A DNA stretch of 64,000 nt from CAZEAC01 sp964510065 (GCA_964510065.1 CAZEAC010000008.1:25279-89278); one strand, 5' to 3'. Positions 9,335-18,626 are shown, counted from the stretch's first letter. A program made the numbers and translations. Notes: generated by a model from the letters alone, not told the origin.

Positions 9335-10257
9335 ATCGTTCCTAAATTGACTAGGGCAACTTCTCTAATCATCTCCTCAAGAGTCGGAGAGCTCTGATAC
9401 CCGGCGACACGCCAAAGCTCCCTGTTATAACTCTCATTCTCTGTCGCAAGCGTTCGATCGACTTTGTCATGTTTCGCAGATTTTGCAATGCGTAAGTCAC
9501 CTCGGCGATAAGCGCGCGCAAACAGCTCGAGGAGCTCGGCTTTTGACATACTATCGCCAGGTACTATGTGCTGAACTCCAGGTTTAAATTTATCACGAAG
9601 TATTATTGATTCGACAAGTTTGGCCCAGTGCAGCGAAGTAACTCCATTCCATAAATGTTGCGTAAAGCCTGGCACCGTACTTCCCTCGGAATGCCCTAAA
9701 AACCATTCAAGCAACGAACGTTTCGTACGCATTTCAGGGCCAATAATTGAACAGCGCAAGATTTGAACGTGTGCCGAGTGCGCTTCACCAAGACTTTTTG
9801 ATTTGCCGTATATGTCAGTAGCATCCTGCTCATCTGATTCTAAGTAGCGCCCACGAGCGCCAGAAAAGAGGCAGTCAGTCGAAGGATGAATCGCACGAAT
9901 ACCGCGAGCTTCCGCAACTTCCGCGATGCAATGAGGAAGGAGGCTATTTATAAGAATCGTGCGTTCGATACTGCGAAAATCCTTCTTGTCGATGTAAAAC
10001 TTCACCATGCCAATTGCATTGACTATCCACTCGGCACCTTTGACAATTCTATGAAGCTCGTCAGCACGGTGAATTGCGGCGTCAAAATGCTCAAACGCCA
10101 CCGCAGGAAAAAATTTTTTCAGTGCCTGCTCATCACCTTGCCTATAATAGGTGGCAGTTAACGCAACGTTGCTGTTTTTACTAAAGTAATGCAGCAACAT
10201 TCCGGCCAACATTCCCGTGGAACCAAGAATTGCAATATGTACCTTCTTTTGTGGCAT
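9331..10257 (-). CDS. RmlD-like NAD(P)-dependent sugar-nucleotide reductase (WbvR-like)
   Basis: A 308-residue short-chain reductase. GSTGMLAG (12-19) is the nucleotide-binding loop; STDCLFSG (126-133) and YGKSK (150-154) form the SDR/RmlD active site. Between a 4,6-dehydratase/5-epimerase and a 2-epimerase, its expected job is to reduce a UDP-2-acetamido-2,6-dideoxy-4-keto-L-hexose. It is shorter than CapF/WbjC proteins, which add a C-terminal cupin domain; nothing cupin-like is present here. That resembles WbvR of the UDP-L-QuiNAc route more than the FucNAc route. Its stop overlaps the next gene by 4 bases. Confidence 0.85.
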   Translation of the reverse strand: MPQKKVHIAILGSTGMLAGMLLHYFSKNSNVALTATYYRQGDEQALKKFFPAVAFEHFDAAIHRADELHRIVKGAEWIVNAIGMVKFYIDKKDFRSIERTILINSLLPHCIAEVAEARGIRAIHPSTDCLFSGARGRYLESDEQDATDIYGKSKSLGEAHSAHVQILRCSIIGPEMRTKRSLLEWFLGHSEGSTVPGFTQHLWNGVTSLHWAKLVESIILRDKFKPGVQHIVPGDSMSKAELLELFARAYRRGDLRIAKSAKHDKVDRTLATENESYNRELWRVAGYQSSPTLEEMIREVALVNLGTI

Positions 10258-10282
10258 GAGAGCTTATGTCAGCGTTTCGGAG

Positions 10283-11383
10283 TTACTTTTCATGGGCGGT
10301 AGCGCCACTCTTAATCCATCCTTCACGCTGGAATACCGTAAGCGAGCTATCCAAGGACATCGCCGCGTCACTTTCGAGGAAGTTCTTCGTAAGCCAATTC
10401 TCATTATCGAGCATTACTTTAATTTCCTGCTGGTTCAGCAGACGCGCATTGGCTGAGGTAAATTCTGAAAAAGGGACCGGCTCCAACTTTTTCGCCGCGT
10501 AATGCTTCTCTATCGCCTCTATTCTTATGGACGGAAGGACAACAAAGAACTTGCCATGGACAAAACATCGCTCCTGTTCATCATTGGTAATAAGCACCTC
10601 ATGAACCTTCTCACCGGGCCGTTTTCCGATGAGGATCTCTCGCGTATCTTTATTGCCAAGCTCGCGACGCATTACTGCCGCAAGTTCTTTAATTTTGAAG
10701 GCCGACATATTAATGACGAATATCTCGCCTCCCACGGCCAGCATCGAAGCTTCAGTTATCTGCGCAATGACCTCATTAAGGTTCATAAAAAAACGGGTCA
10801 TACCCTCGTCAGTGATGGTCAGGGAATTTTCACCCAATATCTGTCTACGGAAAAGCGGCACGACACTTCCCGTCGTGCCCAATACGTTGCCCGCTCGAAT
10901 GCAGAAGAACGCAGTGTCGCTTGAAAGCGCATTCGCTGAAACAATTAGCTTCTCGCCGACTGACTTTGTCGTACCATAGAGATTAAGCGGGCTCGCCGCT
11001 TTGTCACTTGAGATATCAATGACCTTCTTAACGCCGTGTGCCAGCGCTGCGTCAATCACATTTTGAGTGCCCGTGATATTTGTACGGACAGCCTCATATG
11101 GATTTTCCTCGCATACAGGAACGTGCTTAAGCGCGGCCAGATGAAAAATCACATCAACATTCTTTGCCGCATTGTGGACGCGCTCGTAGTCACGGACATC
11201 GCCAATTATGAATCGAAGTCTCGGTTCATTGTTAAATCGACGACGCATTTTTACCTGCGCAAACTCACCTCGAGAAAATATCCGCACTTCGCGCGGAGTG
11301 TATTTTGTCAGCAGATAGCGAGAGAGCTCGGTGCCCCAAGACCCCGTACCGCCAGTTATTAGAATTGTTTGACCGTCAAACAT
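10283..11383 (-). CDS. UDP-GlcNAc 4,6-dehydratase / 5-epimerase (FnlA/WbjB/CapE type)
   Basis: A 366-residue extended SDR enzyme. TGGTGSWG (10-17) binds NAD; DISSDKA (123-129) and YGTTK (136-140) are the catalytic region. The spacing and the SSDKA motif are typical of inverting FlaA1/CapE/WbjB dehydratases, which turn UDP-GlcNAc into a 4-keto-6-deoxy-L-sugar. It is the first gene of a five-gene operon whose next two genes are a reductase and a 2-epimerase, so it likely feeds UDP-L-FucNAc or UDP-L-QuiNAc. A promoter sits only 5 bases upstream of the ATG (see 11389-11418), so the mRNA is probably leaderless. Confidence 0.9.
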   Translation of the reverse strand: MFDGQTILITGGTGSWGTELSRYLLTKYTPREVRIFSRGEFAQVKMRRRFNNEPRLRFIIGDVRDYERVHNAAKNVDVIFHLAALKHVPVCEENPYEAVRTNITGTQNVIDAALAHGVKKVIDISSDKAASPLNLYGTTKSVGEKLIVSANALSSDTAFFCIRAGNVLGTTGSVVPLFRRQILGENSLTITDEGMTRFFMNLNEVIAQITEASMLAVGGEIFVINMSAFKIKELAAVMRRELGNKDTREILIGKRPGEKVHEVLITNDEQERCFVHGKFFVVLPSIRIEAIEKHYAAKKLEPVPFSEFTSANARLLNQQEIKVMLDNENWLTKNFLESDAAMSLDSSLTVFQREGWIKSGATAHEK

Positions 11384-11388
11384 AGCCT

Positions 11389-11418
11389 TTTATAGTCGTA
11401 ATCCCCTTTCGAATTCAA
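11389..11418 (-). promoter_or_regulatory. sigma70-type promoter abutting the dehydratase start codon
   Basis: On the minus strand TTGAAT (11418-11413) is followed by an 18-base spacer and TATAAA (11394-11389). Only five bases separate the -10 box from the ATG at 11383, so the expected first transcribed base falls on or next to the start codon. This would be a leaderless transcript. It forms a back-to-back pair with the promoter at 11488-11517. Confidence 0.6.
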
Positions 11419-11487
11419 TCAGCAACTACACTATCCAAAGTAATCTAATCGCGATACTACAATGTTTAAAAGTAAGGATTGCGAGTG

Positions 11488-11517
11488 TTTACAACATCTC
11501 CAGCTCGACTATATACT
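11488..11517 (+). promoter_or_regulatory. sigma70-type promoter abutting a GTG start codon
   Basis: TTTACA (11488-11493), an 18-base spacer and TATACT (11512-11517) each match the consensus at five of six bases. The GTG start of the next gene begins after a five-base gap at 11523, which places the expected +1 at the start codon. It supports that GTG as the true start and suggests a leaderless mRNA. Confidence 0.65.
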
Positions 11518-11522
11518 TTGCG

Positions 11523-12593
11523 GTGCCTTTCACTGAAACATATAAAATACTCGGTACTGGCCTACTATTTCGCGGGGACACTTGTTTCTTGATAGTTAAA
11601 AATTTGCGCACAAAAGTATCTCGCTGGATTGCACGTGCCCTTACAAATCCAATCACCGCACCGTTCTTGCTTTGGCCAAGTGCCTTCATCATGCGCCAGA
11701 TAGCCATCTCCGGCAAAGGCAGCAATCTCTGTTTACGCTTGGGATTTTTACCTGTTCCAGTTCATTTTTACAGCCCGATTCCCGATCTCGAAGACCTCAA
11801 CACGCGCCAAGTTTGGTCAAAAAAAAGTAGCTTGAGTGGAATTCAGTTTAACGCAAATCAACAGCTCGAATTCCTTAGGGAGCTTGGCACAAGATTCGGC
11901 AATGAGTGCAATTGGCCTGATACGGAGCAGTCCGGCCATCCCGAGCTATTTTTTACGCAGAATCAATCCTTTAGCTTTGGTTGCGCGGCGTCCACCTATT
12001 GTATGATTCGCCACGCGAAACCAAGGCGGGTCATTGAAATCGGTTCAGGCATGTCGACCCGCGTGATTGCCCAAGCTCTTGCGGCCAATGCACTAGAGAG
12101 CAAATCGGAATCTCCGCGCCAATATGCGATCGATCCATATCCGAGCAGAGCCGTACAAAAAATTCTCGACCCGGAGCACCTGATGATCCAAACAGTTGAA
12201 CGTATCGATTTGGATTTCTTCAGCCATCTTGAAAAAAATGATATTCTTTTTATTGATTCAAGTCATTCGGTAAGAATTGGAAGCGATGTCAACTTTCTTC
12301 TGTTGGATGTCATTCCATGCCTTAAAGACGGTGTCATTGTACACTTTCACGATATCTCACTTCCTTATGATTACGCGAAGGTGTACGCGACTTCCGAAAC
12401 ATTTCGACAATTCTGGACTGAACAGTATCTTCTTCAGGCATTTCTCTGTCATAACAAGGATTTCGAAGTGCTCCTCGCGATGAATTGGATTATGGAGGAA
12501 CATAAAGACAATTTTACCCAAAGCTTCTTGCATTACGACGCCTCTCGACATCCTCATAATAGCGGGAGCTTTTGGATTAGGCGCGTTCGATAG
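11523..12593 (+). CDS. class I SAM-dependent methyltransferase (Methyltransf_24-like)
   Basis: A 356-residue protein. VIEIGSGMSTR (170-180) is the SAM-binding motif I, and DILFIDSSHS about 60 residues later is the usual acidic post-motif of Methyltransf_24 proteins; IVHFHDISLP follows. The first 150 residues are not recognisable. The GTG start is supported by a strong promoter placed five bases upstream. In this locus the likely target is a sugar hydroxyl or a chain end, but a target cannot be read. It is followed after about 50 bases by a TylF-like methyltransferase in the same direction. Confidence 0.75.
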   Translation: MPFTETYKILGTGLLFRGDTCFLIVKNLRTKVSRWIARALTNPITAPFLLWPSAFIMRQIAISGKGSNLCLRLGFLPVPVHFYSPIPDLEDLNTRQVWSKKSSLSGIQFNANQQLEFLRELGTRFGNECNWPDTEQSGHPELFFTQNQSFSFGCAASTYCMIRHAKPRRVIEIGSGMSTRVIAQALAANALESKSESPRQYAIDPYPSRAVQKILDPEHLMIQTVERIDLDFFSHLEKNDILFIDSSHSVRIGSDVNFLLLDVIPCLKDGVIVHFHDISLPYDYAKVYATSETFRQFWTEQYLLQAFLCHNKDFEVLLAMNWIMEEHKDNFTQSFLHYDASRHPHNSGSFWIRRVR

Positions 12594-12645
12594 CCAACAT
12601 CCATTGCTGCTGAAGAGGCAAGCTTGACAGCCGGCAGTAGAGAAG

Positions 12646-13428
12646 GTGATTGTTGGTCTAAATTTCGAGTTGAATGCGATGCGATGCGTAAAAAGTTTCA
12701 TACGGAGATTGAGCGGACTGTCCGCGGGCTGTACAGCATCACCCTACCCCGTCGATCTCGACTCCGAGTTTTTGAGCCTCTACGCTCGCTGCAAAGAATT
12801 CACCATGACTTCCGTTGACGCGATGTATCAGCTTCATCAGTCAATAAAATATATCATTACAAACGAGATTCCCGGTGATTTCGTCGAATGTGGTGTATGG
12901 CGCGGCGGAAGTGTCATGAACATTGCGCTTACATTGTCGGCGCTCAACGTACGCGATAGAAAGATTTGGCTGTATGATACATTTAGCGGAATGTCGCAAC
13001 CCGAACATCGCGACATCGGAGTCTTTGGTGAAGACGCCGTACGCGATCACGCGCGTGCTCAAGTTCAAACTCACAATCAGTGGTGCTACGCGAGCTTAGA
13101 AGATGTACAGGCTAATGTGGCGCGCACTGAATATCCTCCCGAGCAGATTATGTTCATCAAAGGAAAAGTCGAGGATACTATTCCTAAGTCCGGCGTACCT
13201 TCGTCGATTGCCTTATTGCGACTGGATACCGATTGGTATCAATCAACTTTCCACGAATTGCACCAGCTTTATCCGCTTATTTCGAAGCACGGTGTATTGA
13301 TTATAGACGACTATGGGCATTGGCAAGGGGCGCGCGATGCGGTTGACGATTTCCTCAAGACATTGCCCGTACGACCGTTACTTCATCGAATCAATTACTC
13401 GGTCAGAAGTACGGTGAAGCCAAGTTAG
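12646..13428 (+). CDS. TylF/MycF-family sugar O-methyltransferase
   Basis: A protein of about 260 residues (GTG start; an ATG at 12679 would shorten it by 11). DFVECGVWRGGSV (78-90) is motif I of the TylF (macrocin O-methyltransferase) family, and YDTFSGM, LLRLDTDWYQST and LIIDDYGHW are its further landmarks, including the metal-binding aspartates. Family members O-methylate deoxysugars in antibiotics and polysaccharides. This suggests an O-methylated sugar in the glycan. It converges with the minus-strand methyltransferase at 13440, leaving 11 bases and no terminator. Confidence 0.85.
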   Translation: MIVGLNFELNAMRCVKSFIRRLSGLSAGCTASPYPVDLDSEFLSLYARCKEFTMTSVDAMYQLHQSIKYIITNEIPGDFVECGVWRGGSVMNIALTLSALNVRDRKIWLYDTFSGMSQPEHRDIGVFGEDAVRDHARAQVQTHNQWCYASLEDVQANVARTEYPPEQIMFIKGKVEDTIPKSGVPSSIALLRLDTDWYQSTFHELHQLYPLISKHGVLIIDDYGHWQGARDAVDDFLKTLPVRPLLHRINYSVRSTVKPS

Positions 13429-13439
13429 CAAGCACCGAG

Positions 13440-14186
13440 TCAATTGCTCCCACGTTGAGCTACTACTATAAATTCCGGAATGGCAGTAACCGGCTGCGTA
13501 GGATCCTTAAGAGATGGAGTCATATAATCTATTAGTTCCCCGACACTGTTGAGCAAAAAAGTTGTCGCCCCCCGAAACAATCGTCGAATGCGCGATTGAC
13601 TTAAGCCGCGATACGCATAGTGCGCCAACAGGAAAAATACACCTGAAACTGTCCCTCGTGTCGGAAAAATTTTAATTTCGATGAAGTTTGCGGAGCGGCT
13701 AAATTGTAACGGCAACCCGGTCTGCGTCCAGCGCCAATGATCGTGCGGACTCGGATGCCATGGAAAACACCCATGGGTCGAAAGAATTACTCGCCCTCCT
13801 GGACGCAATACTCTATATAGTTCCTTGAGCACCATATCAGGATTATGAACGTGCTCGAGCACCGAAAAACAGATCACCAAGTCTTGAGATTTATCACGAA
13901 TCGCGAGCGCTTCCGCGGTACACACTACGTCCGTATTCATTCCAGGCGCGCAAATCTCGGTTCCGATGTACCTGCGAGCAAACTTCGCGAGTATCGGATA
14001 GAATGGTTTTGAGCCACAGCCGACGTCCAAGACGTCCAATAAGTTCGACCTATCCGTAATTTCATTTTGCAAAAGGACGCGAAGCGTTCGCACGAAGGCA
14101 CTCGAACCCAAATAATCGGGGTGAGTTCGCGAGGGAGCTCGTCGTTCTCTCAATGGCCATGTTACGTCAAGCGCTTCGTCATTCAT
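13440..14186 (-). CDS. class I SAM-dependent methyltransferase in the exporter operon
   Basis: A 248-residue Methyltransf_11-like protein. LDVLDVGCGSKPFYP is motif I; FSVLEHVHNPDMVLKELYR and VLRPGGRVILSTHG follow in the usual order. It overlaps the wzt stop by 4 bases and is therefore translationally coupled to the ABC exporter ATPase. In some Wzt systems a methyl cap on the non-reducing end is the export signal read by the C-terminal domain of Wzt. Coupling to this wzt makes a chain-capping role attractive, but this is inference. Confidence 0.8.
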   Translation of the reverse strand: MNDEALDVTWPLRERRAPSRTHPDYLGSSAFVRTLRVLLQNEITDRSNLLDVLDVGCGSKPFYPILAKFARRYIGTEICAPGMNTDVVCTAEALAIRDKSQDLVICFSVLEHVHNPDMVLKELYRVLRPGGRVILSTHGCFPWHPSPHDHWRWTQTGLPLQFSRSANFIEIKIFPTRGTVSGVFFLLAHYAYRGLSQSRIRRLFRGATTFLLNSVGELIDYMTPSLKDPTQPVTAIPEFIVVAQRGSN

Positions 14187-15424
14187 GCAGTTCTAAAATC
14201 AAACTCACACCGATATACACCCGGATAATCCACATCGTCGCGCACATCAACTGCTTCGGCGGCACATTGCAGGGTCATCGCCTCTTCAATAAAATCGAGA
14301 ATCTCACTTCGGTCGATACCAAGATAGAATTGAAGTCTGTATAATGAGGGTCTCAAAAGCAGTTTACGCAGACAGATTACATAAGTTCGCGTTTCACCGG
14401 CCTTTAGAGACACGGTAACGCCCCGCATTCCTGAATTGGCGTCGACTACTCGATTCCAAAAAGCATCGTAAAGCACCAGCGATACGTTAACGTTATCTAC
14501 ATTTTCACGCGCGCGCACCTGAAACGAAACTTCAAGCGAATCGCCGGAACGAAACAACTTCGCATTTCCGTCACCGGCTATTCGCAAAGTAGCTTCTTCA
14601 AAATACACGCGACCGCTACCGATTCGTTTTGCCGCGGAAAGATCTTTGTGCCAGGTTGTTTCGCTTAGTGAGGAAGAAAGATAATACTGAATCGCATATT
14701 CTATACTATCGTCACACACCACCGCCCCTTGCTGCAAGACGATTCCACGCGTGCACAGCGATCGCAGCACTCCCAAATTATGGCTTACAAAAATGACCGT
14801 TCGACCACCGTGCGCCAGATCATTCATGTGCCTTAAACACTTCCGTTGAAACTCCGCGTCACCAACCGCGAGCACCTCATCGACAAATATGATCTCAGCT
14901 TGTAAGTGCGCGGCAACGGCGAACGCAAGGCGCACGTACATTCCCGAGGAGTAATGCTTCACCGGAGTATCGATAAAATTGGAAATCCCCGAAAATTCAA
15001 CAATTTGATCAAACTGCTGAATAATTTCATGCCGTTTCATTCCGAGAATAGTTCCACTTAGATATATATTTTCTTTTCCCGTAAGCTCAGGATGAAATCC
15101 GGTGCCGACTTCCAACAGGCTCGCGCAGCGTCCACGCATAATTGCACGACCGGCGGTGGGTTCGGTAATTCGTGACAGTACCTTGAGCAGCGTGCTTTTT
15201 CCCGCTCCGTTTGATCCGACCAAACCGACTATTTCTCCGGGAAAAATTTCAAAGGAAACATCCTTCAGTGCGTCTATCGTTGCCCGAGGCGCCGCCTGTT
15301 CAACTCGGCTCCCTCCCGCCGTCACCACCCGCACCAATGAATCTCGCAAAGTACGATAGCGATTATCGTCTATGACATGGCGATACGATTTACAGATATT
15401 TTCAACGGAAATGACCGACTCCAC
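14183..15424 (-). CDS. wzt: polysaccharide ABC exporter ATPase with C-terminal glycan-binding domain (Wzt)
   Basis: A 413-residue protein. The ATPase domain has Walker A GSNGAGKST (70-78), signature YSSGM (158-162) and Walker B IIFVDE (178-183). From about residue 255 to the end is a beta-rich domain like Wzt C-terminal domains, which bind the finished glycan end. The short SYRH segment at 13-16 and the large insert before the first strand are normal for the group. The GTG start at 15424 has AAGGA 13 bases upstream. It follows wzm by 45 bases and is coupled to a methyltransferase. Confidence 0.93.
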   Translation of the reverse strand: MESVISVENICKSYRHVIDDNRYRTLRDSLVRVVTAGGSRVEQAAPRATIDALKDVSFEIFPGEIVGLVGSNGAGKSTLLKVLSRITEPTAGRAIMRGRCASLLEVGTGFHPELTGKENIYLSGTILGMKRHEIIQQFDQIVEFSGISNFIDTPVKHYSSGMYVRLAFAVAAHLQAEIIFVDEVLAVGDAEFQRKCLRHMNDLAHGGRTVIFVSHNLGVLRSLCTRGIVLQQGAVVCDDSIEYAIQYYLSSSLSETTWHKDLSAAKRIGSGRVYFEEATLRIAGDGNAKLFRSGDSLEVSFQVRARENVDNVNVSLVLYDAFWNRVVDANSGMRGVTVSLKAGETRTYVICLRKLLLRPSLYRLQFYLGIDRSEILDFIEEAMTLQCAAEAVDVRDDVDYPGVYRCEFDFRTA

Positions 15425-15469
15425 GCGTTCTCAGTTCCTTTGTTTATTCCTTTTTATGCACCGTATTCG

Positions 15470-16291
15470 CTATGCCAAATCTGCCAAGTGTCTCTCGTTC
15501 TGACGAAAATAAGCAATTCCCGCCACGCACAGTAGTAGCGAACTCACTCCTGATAGTCCCATCGCAAGGCACGAAGGTTGAGGCATTCCTAAAAGGACCC
15601 AACGAGAACTTTCAATGATGGTCACTAGCGGATTAAGCGCTAAGTAACGTTGAAAGAATCCTGGAAAGAGCGAGCTTGCGTAAAACACAGGCGAGGCAAA
15701 TAATCCAATTTGTAAAAAAAACGGCACTATATGGCGAATGTCTCTATATTGAGCGCTCAATCCCGCGACAAAAGTCGAAATACCGACAGTAGTGAGGAAC
15801 AACGCACACAACACCAACACAATAAAGAGCGATCCAACATTAAAGGCAATTCCATAAGACCACGCCATCGCCATAAATAGGACGAATAAAAGTATAAAAT
15901 CCACGGAACTCGCCAAAATAGCCGCGAGCGGAATTAGAAGCCGCGGAAAATAAACCTTGGTCATTATTGGCGCATCCGTCACGACTGACTGCATTGCGCC
16001 CTGTACCGATGCGGCAAAAAAATTCCAGACGATCAACCCAAGCAGCGCAAAGATCGGATACGGCACATTATCTATCCGAAAAGCATCCACTCTACTGAAG
16101 GCTGCATTAAGTATGAGAATCATCAGCAGCGGCTGTACCACGACCCAAGCAATTCCGATAACAGTTTGACGATAGCGAACTTTAAGGTACCGTAAAGTAA
16201 GCAGCCATAGAAGATCGCGGAATTCAAAGAGTTCTCTCAGCCTGAGTGCTTGCCAGCCATTTTTTTTTTCAATAACGATCGGTGTAATCAT
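15470..16291 (-). CDS. wzm: polysaccharide ABC exporter permease (Wzm)
   Basis: A 273-residue ABC-2 type permease with about six membrane helices. RDLLWLLTLRYLKVRYRQTVIG near the N-terminus is the amphipathic interface helix, and LNPLVTIIESSRW near the C-terminus is the conserved permease loop. Together with Wzt it should flip lipid-linked polymer across the inner membrane. The start overlaps the upstream SGNH gene stop by 4 bases. Presence of Wzm/Wzt means chain growth is cytoplasmic, in contrast to the many periplasmic-type GT-C enzymes in the locus. Confidence 0.93.
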   Translation of the reverse strand: MITPIVIEKKNGWQALRLRELFEFRDLLWLLTLRYLKVRYRQTVIGIAWVVVQPLLMILILNAAFSRVDAFRIDNVPYPIFALLGLIVWNFFAASVQGAMQSVVTDAPIMTKVYFPRLLIPLAAILASSVDFILLFVLFMAMAWSYGIAFNVGSLFIVLVLCALFLTTVGISTFVAGLSAQYRDIRHIVPFFLQIGLFASPVFYASSLFPGFFQRYLALNPLVTIIESSRWVLLGMPQPSCLAMGLSGVSSLLLCVAGIAYFRQNERHLADLA

Positions 16292-17376
16292 CGAGCACTT
16301 TGCGTTAGAACGTTTGCCACGAGTAACAAGTTATACACGGCGTCACTCATTTTATTACTTCCCCGCTCATTAAAATGACAATTATCCTGGAAGTCGTCCA
16401 CATTAAATAGCGCCGGATCACTAAGTGTGGAACCGAAAACAAGACCGCGTTCTTCGGCAATATCTTGATTAATTCGATTGTGCTCAACAACGCCCTTCAA
16501 GAACTTCCGATCCGTCTCATCACGGGGGTTAAAGACTTGAGGAAGTAGCACCACTCGATGTCCTTGTTTCGTTAGAAGATCAACCAATAACCGCAAATAT
16601 TCCGAGTATTCGTGCGCGGAATTGTGCTTTAACGCAGCCTCCCAGTTTTCTACTTTGCCCCATCCCCGCGAGGTAAGTGAATCGATACCACGTAAAGAAT
16701 AGGGAGCGATATATCGTCTAAAATAGTAGTAATGGTACGCTCGAGAATAACTATACCAAGCTCTGCCGAAAGGTGGTGCAATTTCCTGATCAACCCAAGG
16801 AATGCGCCAATTTCCATAATCGCTCGTTATCGTGCCTGTAAGCCGAGGAAGAATATCATTTATTCCGGTATACAGAATCACAAGATCGGGCGCGAGACGG
16901 CTCAGCATCGTGACATAGTGAATTGTATTTTCAGCCACCGTATAGCCGCCGACCCCGCCATTGATCACTTCTGCCTGGGGATTGCCAAGCGCTCTTACAC
17001 GGGTCTCAAGCTGATATACCCAAGTGTCTTCTTCGCGCGCAATGCCCTCACCGAACGTCGTACTTCCGCCCAGTGCCAGTATTCGCAATGCGGGGCGCGA
17101 TTCATGAATTGGCTCCTTACGTCGAATGTAATATTCCCCATTAAACTGCACCGCACCACGATACTGGCTGCTTGGATTGAGGACGTAAGGAAGAAAATGG
17201 TGGCGTTTAAAATAAGCTCGATCACCCGGCGGATAACTATGTTCAGGCCCAATCGCCGCAAGGTACGCCTCGCGAAGCGAAGAATTAATCTTCCCGAGTT
17301 CGTAACGAAGTAACAGCCACGATGAGCCCTCAAGGAGAGTAAAACCTAAGAGTATCGACAATAGAAGCCTTAGCAT
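16288..17376 (-). CDS. membrane-anchored SGNH/GDSL hydrolase-like protein
   Basis: About 362 residues from the ATG at 17376; GTG at 17382 with AGGA five bases upstream is an equally possible start. After one N-terminal membrane helix the SGNH blocks appear in order: GGSTTFG (103-109, nucleophile Ser105), NGGVGGY (139-145), TGIND (170-174) and DNCH near the C-terminus. Such proteins are O-acetyl esterases or transferases acting on glycans in the periplasm. It heads a four-gene operon with wzm, wzt and a methyltransferase. Two relatives are at 37561 and 41788. Confidence 0.8.
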   Translation of the reverse strand: MLRLLLSILLGFTLLEGSSWLLLRYELGKINSSLREAYLAAIGPEHSYPPGDRAYFKRHHFLPYVLNPSSQYRGAVQFNGEYYIRRKEPIHESRPALRILALGGSTTFGEGIAREEDTWVYQLETRVRALGNPQAEVINGGVGGYTVAENTIHYVTMLSRLAPDLVILYTGINDILPRLTGTITSDYGNWRIPWVDQEIAPPFGRAWYSYSRAYHYYYFRRYIAPYSLRGIDSLTSRGWGKVENWEAALKHNSAHEYSEYLRLLVDLLTKQGHRVVLLPQVFNPRDETDRKFLKGVVEHNRINQDIAEERGLVFGSTLSDPALFNVDDFQDNCHFNERGSNKMSDAVYNLLLVANVLTQSAR

Positions 17377-17642
17377 CGCCACCAATTCCTAGCATTATTC
17401 CTCGCGGGAATATTCGAGTCGACGGTCTCCATGTATGGTCGCAATAACAAGCTCGCAAAGTGCTTATAATCGGCATTTATACACCAGTACTATTCTCACT
17501 CGATAGTGACCGAAACGGATTCAATCGCCAAATTCATACCGTTGAACTAATCCGACATTTATTGTAAAGATTACAGCTACATGTGCAGTCTGTGCGTCGC
17601 ACCTTCACCATAACCCGATCACACTACCCACAAAGTTAAAAG

Positions 17643-18626
17643 ATGTTTGTACCAGAATTCCTCCGTGCTCCAATTAATAACGGTCTCCTTATTCCGAAAT
17701 ATGCCTCGAACGGCAGTTTGCTGGAACTACGAACGCAGGAAGGCTCGCAAGTGCCGATTAAGAACGGCGTGCCCCGCTTCGTTGATAGTGAGTATTACTG
17801 CGGCTCGTTTGGATTGCAGTGGGTGCGCTATCCGACAATACAATCCGACTCCTACACCGGCACGACAATATTCAAAGATCGATTGCAGCGCTGTCTTGGA
17901 ATGCCTTTAGAATCTCTGCGAGGAAAACTTGTTCTTGAGACCGGCTGCGGTTCTGGAAATTTCACCGAGATTCTTCTCGCACACGGCGCCAAGGTTTTTG
18001 CATGTGATCTCTCTCAAGCAATCGACGCGAATTACCGTCGATTTAATTCTCATCCCTCCTATTTTGCGTGCCAAGCCGACCTGCTTAAGGTACCAGTGGC
18101 GGAAAAGAGCTTCGATATTGTGCTATGCATGGGCGTCGTTCAATCGACGCCCTCGCCCGAGGCAACTATTAAACGTCTCTGCCAATACGTAAAACCCGGG
18201 GGGCTGGTGATCTTTGATCATTATTCGGATGGTTATCCACTCACCATTACACGTCGCATTTGGCGCAACCTCCTTTTGAGCTTTTCCCCGCCAGTACGGC
18301 TCGCTATGGTGCGAATCGGCTGTGCAATCTTGTGGCCGATTCATAAGCTCCTATGGGATATTCGCACGCTCCCCAGGTGCTACAAACTTCGTCAACTGTT
18401 ATTAAAGATTTCGCCGCTCGTTGATCTGTTCGATGCTTATCCACAGCTGCGCCTTGATGATCTGAGGATATGGTCCATGCTCATTACACATGACATGGTT
18501 ACTGACGAGCTGCTGCAACTGCGTACAAAGGAGCAGATCTGCACCTGTCTGCAAAGTTGTGGGGTCGAGATTCAATACGCCGAGTACGCCGGAAACGGTG
18601 TGGAGATCCGGGCAAGAAAAATATAA
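17643..18626 (+). CDS. class I SAM-dependent methyltransferase with N-terminal Trm112-like segment
   Basis: A 327-residue protein. The first 50 residues (LIPKYASNGSLLEL, then VPIKNGVPRFVD) resemble the Trm112-like leader seen on many glycan-locus methyltransferases, but lack cysteines. VLETGCGSGNFTEIL is motif I, DIVLCMGVVQSTPSPE and VKPGGLVIFDHYS follow. It lies divergent from the SGNH-wzm-wzt operon across a 266-base gap in which I see no clear promoter. The target is unknown. Confidence 0.8.
   Translation: MFVPEFLRAPINNGLLIPKYASNGSLLELRTQEGSQVPIKNGVPRFVDSEYYCGSFGLQWVRYPTIQSDSYTGTTIFKDRLQRCLGMPLESLRGKLVLETGCGSGNFTEILLAHGAKVFACDLSQAIDANYRRFNSHPSYFACQADLLKVPVAEKSFDIVLCMGVVQSTPSPEATIKRLCQYVKPGGLVIFDHYSDGYPLTITRRIWRNLLLSFSPPVRLAMVRIGCAILWPIHKLLWDIRTLPRCYKLRQLLLKISPLVDLFDAYPQLRLDDLRIWSMLITHDMVTDELLQLRTKEQICTCLQSCGVEIQYAEYAGNGVEIRARKI

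Noticed and set aside
17377..17642. TATAAT-like sequence near 17463 as a promoter for the methyltransferase at 17643
   Set aside because: No -35 box stands at 16-18 bases and it is about 170 bases from the start; support is too weak.
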